DNA from: Paraburkholderia sabiae
GTDB taxonomy: Bacteria; Pseudomonadota; Gammaproteobacteria; Burkholderiales; Burkholderiaceae
DNA: 64,000 bases
Direction of reading: 5' to 3'
NCBI RefSeq assembly: GCF_030412785.1
Contig: NZ_CP125295.1
Span: 2,480,001-2,544,000, forward strand
The translations under genes and the position numbers were made by a program. Each line of letters starts with the position of its first letter. Positions within the stretch are counted from its first letter, which is position 1. Shown in pieces: positions 16,917 through 25,237 of this stretch. Below the pieces are notes generated by a model. That model was given only the letters and a program-made list of their open reading frames with translations, was not told the origin of the DNA and did not search any database.

Positions 16917-17843
16917 ATGGAAAACCATCCCCTGCGTTACTCGCTTCGCCAGCTGCGTTACTTCGTCGTCACGGCCGAAGCGCTGTCGTTCACGGCCGCC
17001 GCGAAGCGCCTGCACATCTCGCAACCGTCGATCTCCACGGCGCTGGCTGACCTCGAATCGTCGTTCGGCGTGCAGCTTTTCATTCGGCATCACGCGAGCG
17101 GCCTGTCGCTCACCCAGGCGGGCCGCGATCTGCTGGGACAGGCGCGCAATCTCCTGAAAATCGCGGAAGAATTGCAGATGTCCGCGAAGGAAATGGATGG
17201 CGGCATGACGGGTTCGATCGCGCTCGGGTGCCTCGTTTCGCTCGCGCCGCCTTTGATGCCGCGCCTCATCAGCCGCTTCGCCAGCGAATATGCGGGCATT
17301 TCGTTCCGCACCGTCGAAGCGCATCAGGACGGGCTGCTGCGCGGTCTGCACGACGGTTCGCTCGACATAGTCCTGACCTATAGCCTCGACCTCACCGAGG
17401 ACATCGCCTTCACGCCGCTGCTGTCCTTGCCGCCCTATGTGATCCTGCCGACGTCTCATCGCCTTGCACGCGCACGCAAGGTGTCGCTCGCCGATCTGTC
17501 GCACGAGCCTTATGTGATGCTGGATTTGCCGCACAGCCGCGAATATTTCGCCGCCCTGTTCGACGCCGTGGGCACACGGCCCGTGCCGGCGTTCCGCTCG
17601 TCGCAGCCGGAAGTGGTGCGAGGCATGGTGGCCAACGGCCTCGGCTACAGCATCCTCAACTTTCCGCTCAAGTCGAACCGCACCGTCGACGGCGCAGACT
17701 TCGTCGTCAAGCGCTTCAAGGACAACGTCAACGCGACGACGCTCGGCATCGCGCAATCGCGCACGATGCGCCCGCGGCAAGTGGTGCAGCGCTTTGCGTC
17801 GTTCTGCGAAACCTATATCCGGCGGCTGCATCTGGACACCTGA
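16917..17843 (+). CDS. LysR-family transcriptional regulator
   Basis: A DNA-binding regulator of 308 residues. The N-terminal winged helix-turn-helix runs about 8-65 (LRQLRYFVVTAEALSF, then AAKRLHISQPSISTALADLE), followed by a periplasmic-binding-protein-like effector domain. ATG 16917 has GGAG at 16904-16907 and matches the family N-terminus; the open frame upstream is a Cys/Leu-rich stretch made by the tandem repeat. It sits between two operons with a common promoter motif and is the obvious regulator of both. The inducer is probably the substrate of the pathway. Confidence 0.92.
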   Translation: MENHPLRYSLRQLRYFVVTAEALSFTAAAKRLHISQPSISTALADLESSFGVQLFIRHHASGLSLTQAGRDLLGQARNLLKIAEELQMSAKEMDGGMTGSIALGCLVSLAPPLMPRLISRFASEYAGISFRTVEAHQDGLLRGLHDGSLDIVLTYSLDLTEDIAFTPLLSLPPYVILPTSHRLARARKVSLADLSHEPYVMLDLPHSREYFAALFDAVGTRPVPAFRSSQPEVVRGMVANGLGYSILNFPLKSNRTVDGADFVVKRFKDNVNATTLGIAQSRTMRPRQVVQRFASFCETYIRRLHLDT

Positions 17844-17927
17844 TCGCGCTTTCGAACACGCATATATCGCGCGACACGAGCCATTGGCAGCAGCAAGTTC
17901 GCTGCATAGCCAAAACCTCTGCTTTGT

Positions 17928-17944
17928 ATCCGAAAACAATATTT
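17928..17944 (+). promoter_or_regulatory. Candidate LysR operator, copy 2
   Basis: ATCCGAAAACAATATTT, 103 bases before the Rieske start codon, matches the motif at 16750-16766 except for two central bases. It abuts TTGACT (17944-17949), a possible -35 box. A -10 element is not clear. Confidence 0.5.
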
Positions 17945-18046
17945 TGACTGGGAATTTGGCTTGATAGATTGATGTCCATGTCGAGCGCAACGCCGCGTAA
18001 TCCAGCGTGGACGCGCGCTCTCGCAAGCTCGAAACGAGGAGGCGGC

Positions 18047-19195
18047 ATGGCAAACCCGGCAAGCACTATCACAGCGCAAGCGCTCGTCGACCAACTGCAG
18101 ACCGGCTGCGAACGGTCATTCGGCGAAGCGCGCTCGATGCCGCCCGGCGTCTACACATCCCCCGAATTTCTCGCACTCGAAGAACGCGACATCTTCGCGC
18201 GCGAATGGCAATGCGTCGGCCGTGCGAGCGCGCTGAAAGCGCCCGGCGACTATCTGACTGCGCGCATCGGCGCGCAACCGATCGTCGTGCTGCGCGACGA
18301 GCAGATGCAGCTGAAGGCGATGTCGAACGTGTGCCTGCATCGCATATCGGTGCTGCTCGAAGGACGCGGCAACGTACGCCGTATCGTCTGTCCTTATCAC
18401 GCGTGGAATTACTCGCTCGACGGCGCACTGAAAGGCGCGCCGCTGATGGACCGGCAAGAGGGCTTCTGCAAGGAGAGCTATCGCCTGCCCACGCTGCGCT
18501 GCGAAACGTGGCAAGGCTGGATCTACGTGACGCTCGATCAAACCGCCCCGCCCGTTCATGTGCAACTCGCCGACCTGAGCGAGCTGATCGGCGCATACGG
18601 CATGTCCGACTACATCGAAACGTTCCACGAAGAACATGTGTGGGATACGAACTGGAAGATCCTCGCGGAGAACTTCATGGAGAGCTATCACCTCCCCATG
18701 CTGCATCGCGCGACGGTAGGTCCGCATTCCCGCCTCGAAGAAATGGAATGCCCGCCGGGCTTTCCCGCCTTCAACTATCACTGGATCACGAAGGAAGCGT
18801 CACTGCCCATCGGCAATGCGCATCCCGACAACACGCGTCTCACGGGGCACTGGCGCAAGACGACGGCTCTGCTCGCCATCTATCCGACGCATCTCGTCAC
18901 GCTCACGCCCGGTTACTTCTGGTATCTCGTGCTGCAACCCGAGGGCGTGGGGCGCGTACATATCCGCTTCGGCGGCGGACTGGCGCCGGAGTTCATCGCC
19001 GACCCGCAAGCGCAGGCGCACATGGCGACGCTGAAAACGCTGCTCGACGAAGTGAACGCGGAAGACCGGCGCGGCGTGGAGGCCGTATTTCGCGGCGTGC
19101 ATGCGCCGCTCGCGAAGCCCGGTCATCTGAGTCATCTCGAACGCCCCAATTACGACTTTGCCCGCTATCTCGCAGCGAAGCTCCGTGCGCATTGA
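18047..19195 (+). CDS. Rieske non-haem iron oxygenase, alpha subunit
   Basis: A ring-hydroxylating or N-demethylating oxygenase component. The Rieske [2Fe-2S] ligands are C96-x-H98 and C115-xx-H118 (SNVCLHRI, VCPYHAWNYSLDG). The mononuclear iron His pair is at about 215 and 220 in AENFMESYHLPMLH. The NWKxxxENxxExYH pattern is like that of oxygenases acting on quaternary ammonium compounds (GbcA, CntA, stachydrine demethylase), but also occurs in others. AGGAGG at 18037-18042 sets ATG 18047 (382 aa). The neighbouring importer resembles those for amines or betaines. No reductase or ferredoxin gene is nearby, so electrons must come from elsewhere. Confidence 0.9.
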   Translation: MANPASTITAQALVDQLQTGCERSFGEARSMPPGVYTSPEFLALEERDIFAREWQCVGRASALKAPGDYLTARIGAQPIVVLRDEQMQLKAMSNVCLHRISVLLEGRGNVRRIVCPYHAWNYSLDGALKGAPLMDRQEGFCKESYRLPTLRCETWQGWIYVTLDQTAPPVHVQLADLSELIGAYGMSDYIETFHEEHVWDTNWKILAENFMESYHLPMLHRATVGPHSRLEEMECPPGFPAFNYHWITKEASLPIGNAHPDNTRLTGHWRKTTALLAIYPTHLVTLTPGYFWYLVLQPEGVGRVHIRFGGGLAPEFIADPQAQAHMATLKTLLDEVNAEDRRGVEAVFRGVHAPLAKPGHLSHLERPNYDFARYLAAKLRAH

Positions 19196-19227
19196 TCACG
19201 ACGCAACACCGACAGGACGCAAGCACG

Positions 19228-20415
19228 ATGTCAAACCCTTCCTACATTTCGTTTTCAGGCGTGAGCAAATCGTATGACGGCGCGCATTACGTCGTCGACG
19301 ATCTGAACCTCGACGTGCGCAAGGGCGAATTCCTGTCGCTGCTCGGACCGTCCGGTTCCGGCAAGACGACCACGCTGATGATGCTCGCGGGTTTCGAATC
19401 GACCACGCAAGGCGAGATCCGGCTCGACGGAAAACGGCTCGACGACAAGCCGCCGCATCAGCGCGACATCGGCATGGTGTTTCAGAACTATGCGCTCTTC
19501 CCGCATCTGACGATTGCGGAGAACGTCGCGTTTCCGCTGTCCGTGCGCCGCGTGAGCCGCGCCGAACAGAAGGCACGGGTGAAGCGCGCGCTGGAGATGA
19601 TCGAGTTACCGCATCTGGCGAATCGTCGTCCCGCGCAACTTTCTGGCGGACAGCAGCAGCGCGTTGCGCTCGCGCGCGCGCTCGTGTTCGAGCCGAGCGT
19701 CGTGCTGATGGACGAACCGCTCGGCGCGCTCGACAAGCGTCTGCGTGAAACGATGCAATACGAAATCATGCGCCTGCACCGCGAGCTTTCGCTCACGATC
19801 GTCTACGTGACGCACGACCAGGCGGAAGCACTGACGATGTCGGACCGCGTCGCCGTGTTCTCCGATGGCCGCATCCAGCAGGCGGCCACGCCGAGCGAGC
19901 TTTACGAGAACGCGCAGAACGCGTTCGTCGCGAACTTCGTCGGCGAGAACAACGGGTTGACGGGGCGCGTCGTCGATGTGAGCGATGCGATTGCGACGCT
20001 CGCGCTAGCGGACGGCAGCCTCATTCGCGGACGCTGCGAAACCGGCCTGTGTGCGGGCGATGACGCGATGCTCGCGTTGCGCCCCGAGCGCGCGCACATT
20101 CCGGCCGCCGAAGGCGCGCAAGTGGAAGCGCATAGCAACGTGGTGCGCGCGCGCGTCGAAGAACTCGTGTATTGCGGCGATCATCATCGCGTTCATCTGA
20201 AGCTCGGCTCGCGCGACGACATCGTCGTGAAGGTGCCCAATACGCAACGTCATGCGCTGCCTTCGCCCGGCGACACCGTCGAGGTCGCGTGGCGCCACGA
20301 CGACTGCAAGATTCTCGCAGCAAGCGCCAGCGCGCATCGCAGCGCGCCCGCGAACTATTCCTCGCCGTCTCCCTTACCTTCAATCATGACGACCGCACCT
20401 GCAGGAGCCAACTGA
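19228..20415 (+). CDS. ABC transporter ATPase, PotA/spermidine type
   Basis: The ATP-hydrolysing subunit of a binding-protein-dependent importer. It has Walker A GPSGSGKTTT (near residue 39), the Q-loop VFQNYALFPH, signature [15 protein letters not shown], Walker B VVLMDEPLGALD and switch His in VYVTHDQAEA. The C-terminal 130 residues form a TOBE regulatory domain (ALRPERAHIP and beyond). Residues after about 375 are a Ser/Pro/Ala tail. AGGA at 19213-19216 supports ATG 19228, though the frame is open far upstream. It is followed after one base by the binding-protein gene. Confidence 0.92.
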   Translation: MSNPSYISFSGVSKSYDGAHYVVDDLNLDVRKGEFLSLLGPSGSGKTTTLMMLAGFESTTQGEIRLDGKRLDDKPPHQRDIGMVFQNYALFPHLTIAENVAFPLSVRRVSRAEQKARVKRALEMIELPHLANRRPAQLSGGQQQRVALARALVFEPSVVLMDEPLGALDKRLRETMQYEIMRLHRELSLTIVYVTHDQAEALTMSDRVAVFSDGRIQQAATPSELYENAQNAFVANFVGENNGLTGRVVDVSDAIATLALADGSLIRGRCETGLCAGDDAMLALRPERAHIPAAEGAQVEAHSNVVRARVEELVYCGDHHRVHLKLGSRDDIVVKVPNTQRHALPSPGDTVEVAWRHDDCKILAASASAHRSAPANYSSPSPLPSIMTTAPAGAN

Positions 20416-20416
20416 C

Positions 20417-21472
20417 ATGCGCACCCCTATCAACGCACGACGTGCCGCACTCGCCGCATTTTCCGTTTTCGCTTTCGCCGCCGCGCATGCGTCGGCGGCG
20501 GAAACGCTTTCCGTGGTGACGTTCGGCGGCGCCTATGAAGCCGCCGCGAAAAAGGCCTATTTCGAGCCGTTCACGCAAGCGACGGGCGTGGGCTTTTCGA
20601 CGGAATCGTACGACGGCGGTCTCGCCAAGCTCTCCGCGATGGAGCAGGCGAAGAACACCACGTGGGACCTGATCGACCTCGAAACAAATGACGCGATCAC
20701 CGCCTGCGACGAAGGCCTGCTGAAGAAGTTCGACAAGAAGACGTTGGGCAAGACGAGCGATTTCATTCCCGGATCGATCAGCGATTGCGCCGTTGCGAGC
20801 ATGGTCTGGTCCACGGTGTTCGCCTACGATGCAAGCAAGCTGAAGAGCGCGCCGACCACGGTCGCCGATTTCTTCGACCTGCAGAAATTCCCCGGCAAGC
20901 GCGGTCTGCGCAAGTCGCCGAAGGTATCGATGGAATGGGCGCTGATCGCCGACGGCGTCGATCCGAAAGATGTGTACAAGGTGCTCGGCACGCCCGCAGG
21001 CGTCGATCGCGCGTTCAGGAAGCTCGACACGATCAAGAAGAATATCGTGTGGTGGGAGTCGGGCGCACAGGCGCCGCAGCTGCTCGCGGACGGCGCGGTG
21101 GTGATGACGCAAGCCTATAACGGCCGCATCGACGATGCCGCGAAGAAGGACAACAAGCCCTTCAAGGCGGTGTGGGACGCGCAGGTCTACGACTTCGACT
21201 GGTGGGGCATTCCGACGGGCGCGAAGCATGCCGATGCGGCGGCAAAGTTCATCGTTTCCGCTTCGCAGCCGAAGGCTTACGCAGACCTCTCGAAGTACAT
21301 CGCGTATGCGCCGCCGCGCAAGGATGCCATCGAACTCGTCGACAAGCAGCGACTCTCCGATCTGCCGACCGCGCCGCAGAACTTCAAACGCGCATTGCAG
21401 ATCAACGCGAGCTTCTGGGCCGACAACGCGGACCAGATCAACAAGCGTTTCCAGACCTGGCTGACGCAATAA
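20417..21472 (+). CDS. Periplasmic binding protein of PotD/AfuA type
   Basis: The ligand-binding component of the importer. A signal peptide occupies residues 1 to about 28 (FSVFAFAAAHASAAE). The mature part begins TLSVVTFGGAYEAAAKK, the usual opening of the spermidine/putrescine-type family, and contains an aromatic-rich region VWWESGAQAPQLLADG of the type that can cage a cationic amine. It is 351 aa. AGGAG upstream and a one-base gap from the ATPase stop indicate coupling. The ligand is not known. A 15-bp tandem duplication straddles its stop codon. Confidence 0.9.
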   Translation: MRTPINARRAALAAFSVFAFAAAHASAAETLSVVTFGGAYEAAAKKAYFEPFTQATGVGFSTESYDGGLAKLSAMEQAKNTTWDLIDLETNDAITACDEGLLKKFDKKTLGKTSDFIPGSISDCAVASMVWSTVFAYDASKLKSAPTTVADFFDLQKFPGKRGLRKSPKVSMEWALIADGVDPKDVYKVLGTPAGVDRAFRKLDTIKKNIVWWESGAQAPQLLADGAVVMTQAYNGRIDDAAKKDNKPFKAVWDAQVYDFDWWGIPTGAKHADAAAKFIVSASQPKAYADLSKYIAYAPPRKDAIELVDKQRLSDLPTAPQNFKRALQINASFWADNADQINKRFQTWLTQ

Positions 21473-21495
21473 CCTCCTGAGCAATAACCTCCTGA
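21466..21495 (+). repeat. Perfect 15-bp tandem duplication over a stop codon
   Basis: GCAATAACCTCCTGA at 21466-21480 is repeated exactly at 21481-21495. The first copy contains the TAA stop of the binding-protein gene; the second lies in the short spacer before the first permease. Confidence 0.9.
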
Positions 21496-21508
21496 GCGAG
21501 AGCCTGAC

Positions 21509-22774
21509 GTGACTACCAGCATGCCCGTATCGGCCCACGCCGCGGCGCCGGGCTCTCCGCCGAGAGCCGATGGCCGCGCGTCCTTCCAGAAGGCGCAGCG
21601 CCGCGCGTCGGCGCAGGCGCTGCTGCTTGCGCTGCCGTTGATTGTGTTCCTGCTGTCGACGTTCATCGCGCCGATTGCGTTGCTGCTCGCGCGCAGCGTG
21701 CAGAATCACGAAGTGCCCGACAGCATGCCTGCGCTCACGCGGGCGCTCGACGCGTGGGACGGTCGTGGCATTCCCGACGAGCACACGTTCGCGCTGCTCG
21801 CGTCGGGGCTCAAGCAGGCACAGGAGAGCGGTCAGCTCGGCACGGTTGCGCGGCGCCTGAATTTCTCTCAGGCGGAGTTCCGCAGCCTGCTGATGCGCAC
21901 CGCGCGCAATCTGCCCGCCGATGCGCCGACCGCGTGGAAGCCCGCGCTCATCGAACTCGACGAACGCTGGAACGCGCCGGAAACGTGGCGTCTTCTGAAA
22001 CGCGCCGCCCAATCGCCGACGCCCGATTACCTGCTCGCCGCCGTCGATGCGCAAGTCACGCCGCAAGGTTCCGTCGGCTTCGTGCCGGATAACGCGTCCG
22101 TGTATCGGCAGGCATTTCTGCGCACCATTTCGATCAGCGCGACGGTCACGCTGCTATGTTTGCTGCTCGGCTATCCCGTCGCGTGGATGCTCGCCAATCT
22201 GCCCGCGAAAAGCAGCAACCGTCTGATGCTGTTCGTGATCGTGCCGTTCTGGACCTCGCTGCTGGTGCGCACGACCGCGTGGTACGTGCTGCTGCAACCG
22301 GGCGGCGTCATCAACGGCCTGCTGATGGGACTCGGCCTGACGACGCATCCGTTGCCGCTCATCTTCAATCGCGCCGGCGTGCTGATCGGCATGACGCATG
22401 TGCTGCTGCCCTACATGATTCTCGCGATCTTTTCGGTGATGAAGAGCGTGTCGCCCGTTTATGTGCGCGCGGCGCAATCGCTCGGCGCGCATCCGTTCAC
22501 TGCGTTCGTGCGCGTGTATGTGCCGCAGACGCTGCCAGGCGTCGGCGCGGGGTGCTTCCTTGTGTTCGTGCTCGCGCTCGGCTACTACATCACGCCCGCA
22601 TTGCTCGGCGGAGCGGGCGACGAGATGATCAGCCAGCTGATCGCGATGCAGACGAACACGCAACTCAACTGGGGCCTGGCGGGCGCGCTCTCGGCGTATC
22701 TCGTGATCTTCACGGCGATCTTCTATTTCCTGTTCAACCGCATCGTCGGCATCGACCGTTTGCGCTTCGGTTGA
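21509..22774 (+). CDS. ABC transporter permease, PotB-like
   Basis: The first membrane subunit of the importer, 421 aa. After a cytoplasmic N-terminus and one membrane segment (about 36-60) there is a long periplasmic insertion of about 150 residues, and then five membrane segments with the EAA-type loop around AAQSLGAHPFTAFVRVYVPQTLPG. The insertion is larger than in E. coli PotB and is seen in a subset of these permeases. It starts at GTG 21509; ATG 21521 is an alternative four codons on. Confidence 0.9.
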   Translation: MTTSMPVSAHAAAPGSPPRADGRASFQKAQRRASAQALLLALPLIVFLLSTFIAPIALLLARSVQNHEVPDSMPALTRALDAWDGRGIPDEHTFALLASGLKQAQESGQLGTVARRLNFSQAEFRSLLMRTARNLPADAPTAWKPALIELDERWNAPETWRLLKRAAQSPTPDYLLAAVDAQVTPQGSVGFVPDNASVYRQAFLRTISISATVTLLCLLLGYPVAWMLANLPAKSSNRLMLFVIVPFWTSLLVRTTAWYVLLQPGGVINGLLMGLGLTTHPLPLIFNRAGVLIGMTHVLLPYMILAIFSVMKSVSPVYVRAAQSLGAHPFTAFVRVYVPQTLPGVGAGCFLVFVLALGYYITPALLGGAGDEMISQLIAMQTNTQLNWGLAGALSAYLVIFTAIFYFLFNRIVGIDRLRFG

Positions 22775-22804
22775 GCCATTCATACACGACGAAGAGAGAC
22801 CGAC

Positions 22805-23632
22805 ATGCAGGAACAACGGAAAAAGGTGCTGACGGAACGCATCGCGGCGCGCTGGGTGCGCGTGCATACCGCGCTCGTGCTGTTCTTCCTGATCGCGCCG
22901 ATTCTCGCGATCATCCCGCTCTCGTTCAATTCGGGTTCGTATTTCTCGTACCCGTTGCAGGGCATTTCGTTGCGCTGGTACGAACAGGCGCTCACCAGCG
23001 CGGACTGGCAGCGCGCGCTGTTGAACAGTCTCGGCATCGGCGCGGCATCGACGCTGATCGCGACGTGTCTCGGCACGCTCGCCGCACTGGGCCTGAGCCG
23101 TACGAAATTCCCGCTGCGTTCGCTGATCATGCCCATCATCATCTCGCCGATGATCGTGCCGATCGTGGTCGTCGCGGCGGGCTTCTATCTGATCTTCGCG
23201 CCGCTCGGGCTTGTCAATTCGTATCCCGGCGTCGTGCTGGCCCACGCGGCGCTCGGCACACCGTTTGTCGTCATCACCGTCACGGCTTCACTGCTGTCGT
23301 TCGATCAGAGCCTGCTGCGCGCGGCATCGGGGCTCGGCGCCGCGCCGTGGGTCACGTTCCGGCGCGTGACGTTGCCGCTCATCACGCCCGCCGTGGCCAC
23401 GGGCAGCGTATTCGCCTTCGCGACCTCGTTCGACGAAGTGATCGTCATTCTGTTTATCGGCGGGCCGGACCAGACGACCGTGCCGCGCCAGATGTGGAGC
23501 GGCATCCGTGATTCGATCGATCCGTCGATCCTCGCCGTTGCGACCATGCTGATCGTGTTCGCCGTGTTGCTGTTTGCGAGCATCAACTGGCTGCGCGGCC
23601 GTGCTGCGTCGGCGGCCGGAACGCTTACGTGA
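22805..23632 (+). CDS. ABC transporter permease, PotC-like
   Basis: The second membrane subunit, 275 aa with six predicted membrane segments. The EAA loop is RAASGLGAAPWVTFRRVTLP. GAGAG upstream of the ATG is a modest ribosome-binding site. It ends the five-gene plus-strand operon, and its stop lies three bases from the end of the convergent VOC gene. Confidence 0.9.
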   Translation: MQEQRKKVLTERIAARWVRVHTALVLFFLIAPILAIIPLSFNSGSYFSYPLQGISLRWYEQALTSADWQRALLNSLGIGAASTLIATCLGTLAALGLSRTKFPLRSLIMPIIISPMIVPIVVVAAGFYLIFAPLGLVNSYPGVVLAHAALGTPFVVITVTASLLSFDQSLLRAASGLGAAPWVTFRRVTLPLITPAVATGSVFAFATSFDEVIVILFIGGPDQTTVPRQMWSGIRDSIDPSILAVATMLIVFAVLLFASINWLRGRAASAAGTLT

Positions 23633-23635
23633 CGG

Positions 23636-24025
23636 CTAAGCGGCCCACGCCGCATTTTGCAGAACGATCCGGTAGCCGTCCGGGTCCTCGAACGTCCGGC
23701 CCGACACGTCCCAATACGGATTGAGCGAGATGACGTGTACAAACCCGTTCTCGACAAGACGATCGCAGGCTGATTGCCATTCCTGTCGATCCGGGATGTA
23801 GAACACCAGCAAGTCCTCACTCGTCGGGCTTGGCACGACGGGATGTCCGGGGCAACGGGTGAACTCGAAGTGATAGTCCATACCGGGACTTCCGAGCATC
23901 ACTCCGTCGAACCCCTGATGATCCTCGAACTTCGCCAGCACGCTCAGGTTGAGCGCTGCGCAGTACATGTGCTCAGTGCGGGCAAGATCGCGGACGGGAC
24001 GGGCGATTCTGATATGCGTCTGCAT
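23636..24025 (-). CDS. VOC-superfamily (glyoxalase-like) protein
   Basis: A 129-residue metal-binding fold of the vicinal-oxygen-chelate superfamily (glyoxalase I, dioxygenases, resistance proteins). It opens with the beta-alpha pattern IRIARPVRDLARTEHMYCAALN and ends with the typical FEDPDGYRIVLQ, which provides a Glu metal ligand. Only one complete module is present, so it should dimerise. It is a single gene, convergent with the importer operon and divergent from the SDR gene. The reaction cannot be assigned. Confidence 0.88.
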   Translation of the reverse strand: MQTHIRIARPVRDLARTEHMYCAALNLSVLAKFEDHQGFDGVMLGSPGMDYHFEFTRCPGHPVVPSPTSEDLLVFYIPDRQEWQSACDRLVENGFVHVISLNPYWDVSGRTFEDPDGYRIVLQNAAWAA

Positions 24026-24140
24026 TTCTGGACACCTTTATCAAAGAGAATGTCCTAAAACACTACCTTCTACGTCGTTTTCGCCGCGCGCTGCCTGCTC
24101 CACAATTCGCTCACACCATCTTCTGAACTGGAGCGAAAGC

Positions 24141-24941
24141 ATGACGCAAACACACTTGGGCACGGCACTGATCACGGGCGCTTCGTCGGGCATCGGCGCA
24201 ATCTATGCCGAGCGCCTCGCGCGGCGCGGCTACGACCTCGTACTCGTGGCGCGCAACCGCGAACGCCTCGCCACGCTGGCCAGCCGCATCACCACCGAAA
24301 CGCATCGCAACGTCGAAATCTTCGACGCCGATCTCGGCGACAAAGACGGCCTCGCGAGCGTCGAAGCCAGGCTCAAGCAGGACGCAACCATCACGCTGCT
24401 GGTCAACAACGCGGGCGTCGGCACGCATACGCCGCTCGCGGACAGCGACGTCGACGCGATGTCGCGCATGATCGATCTTAACGTGACGGCCCTGACGCGT
24501 CTCACCTACGCTGCCGTGCCGGGCTTTCTGTCGCGCGGCAAGGGCGCTGTCATCAACATCTCATCGATCGTTGCGATTGCACCGGAAGTGCTCAACGGCG
24601 TGTACGGCGGCAGCAAGGCGTTCGTGCTCGCGTTCAGCCAGTCGCTGCATCACGAACTCGGCGGCAAGGGCATTCAGGTCCAGACCGTCCTGCCCGGCGC
24701 AACGGCCACCGATTTCTGGCAAACGGGCGGCCTTCCCCTCGAAAACCTCGACAAGGCGATCGTAATGTCCGCCGACAACCTGGTCGATGCCGCACTGGTC
24801 GGCTTCGATCGCGGTGAACTCGTGACGATCCCGTCGCTGCATGACGCAGACAAATGGGACGACTACGAAAGCGCACGACGCGCGATGTCGAGCCTGCTGT
24901 CGAGCAACACGCCTGCGCCGCGTTATACGGCATCCTGCTGA
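24141..24941 (+). CDS. Short-chain dehydrogenase/reductase
   Basis: A classical NAD(P)-dependent SDR of 266 residues. The cofactor motif TGASSGIG is at about 12-19, NNAG near 90, the catalytic Ser in VINISSIVA and the YxxxK pair in [18 protein letters not shown] at 24130-24133, seven bases before ATG 24141, defines the start; the longer frame upstream has no homology. The Arg-rich dinucleotide-loop (VARNRERL) favours NADP. Directly behind it lies a decayed fragment of another SDR. Confidence 0.9.
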   Translation: MTQTHLGTALITGASSGIGAIYAERLARRGYDLVLVARNRERLATLASRITTETHRNVEIFDADLGDKDGLASVEARLKQDATITLLVNNAGVGTHTPLADSDVDAMSRMIDLNVTALTRLTYAAVPGFLSRGKGAVINISSIVAIAPEVLNGVYGGSKAFVLAFSQSLHHELGGKGIQVQTVLPGATATDFWQTGGLPLENLDKAIVMSADNLVDAALVGFDRGELVTIPSLHDADKWDDYESARRAMSSLLSSNTPAPRYTASC

Positions 24942-25084
24942 GCATCGGCCGTTCGCTTGCTGAAGCTCTTCACAAACGCGGCAACAAGGTCATCGTCGCG
25001 GGGCGCCGCAAGGCGCTGCTGGACGACGTCGCAAAGGCGAATCCGGGCATCGACACGCGGGATAATCCGATTCCTGTCGGCTGA
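24940..25084 (+). pseudogene. N-terminal remnant of a DltE-like SDR
   Basis: Read in the frame of 24854, this stretch gives [20 protein letters not shown] and then [19 protein letters not shown]. This is the first Rossmann beta-alpha-beta region of a DltE-like SDR, starting in the middle of a degraded Gly-rich motif (LLSIG where TGxxxGIG is expected). It ends at a TGA at 25082-25084, so about four fifths of the gene is missing. There is no start codon of its own. I infer a deletion remnant of a second SDR gene. Confidence 0.65.
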
Positions 25085-25210
25085 GGCTCGCGACGTCTTT
25101 CCCGCGCTGCTTTCGCACATGCTCACTGTCTGTGTGGGACGCGCGGGCTCTGTTTGTATTGCGGTAGCTCGCTTCAATCACGAAGCGAGCGATACGCGCA
25201 AGTCACCGCT

Positions 25211-25237
25211 GAGTCAGTCATCGAGAGCGACTGACTC
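25211..25237. terminator. Hairpin over the end of the DUF3331 gene
   Basis: GAGTCAGTC (25211-25219), nine-base loop, GACTGACTC (25229-25237): a perfect 9-bp stem. On the plus strand a pyrimidine-rich tract (TTCTCTATCTT) follows. The stop codon of the minus-strand DUF3331 gene (25214-25216) lies within the stem. It could end transcription from either side; a clean U-run is lacking. Confidence 0.5.

Noticed and set aside
20384..22066. A 560-codon minus-strand frame opposite the binding-protein and permease genes
   Set aside because: Extremely Arg-rich antisense noise; the plus-strand genes have clear signal peptide, membrane segments and family motifs.
22154..23511. Long frames overlapping the two PotB/PotC-like permeases (minus 22154-23245, plus 22156-23511)
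   Set aside because: Arg/His/Asp-rich shadow translations of membrane-protein genes; no ribosome-binding sites.
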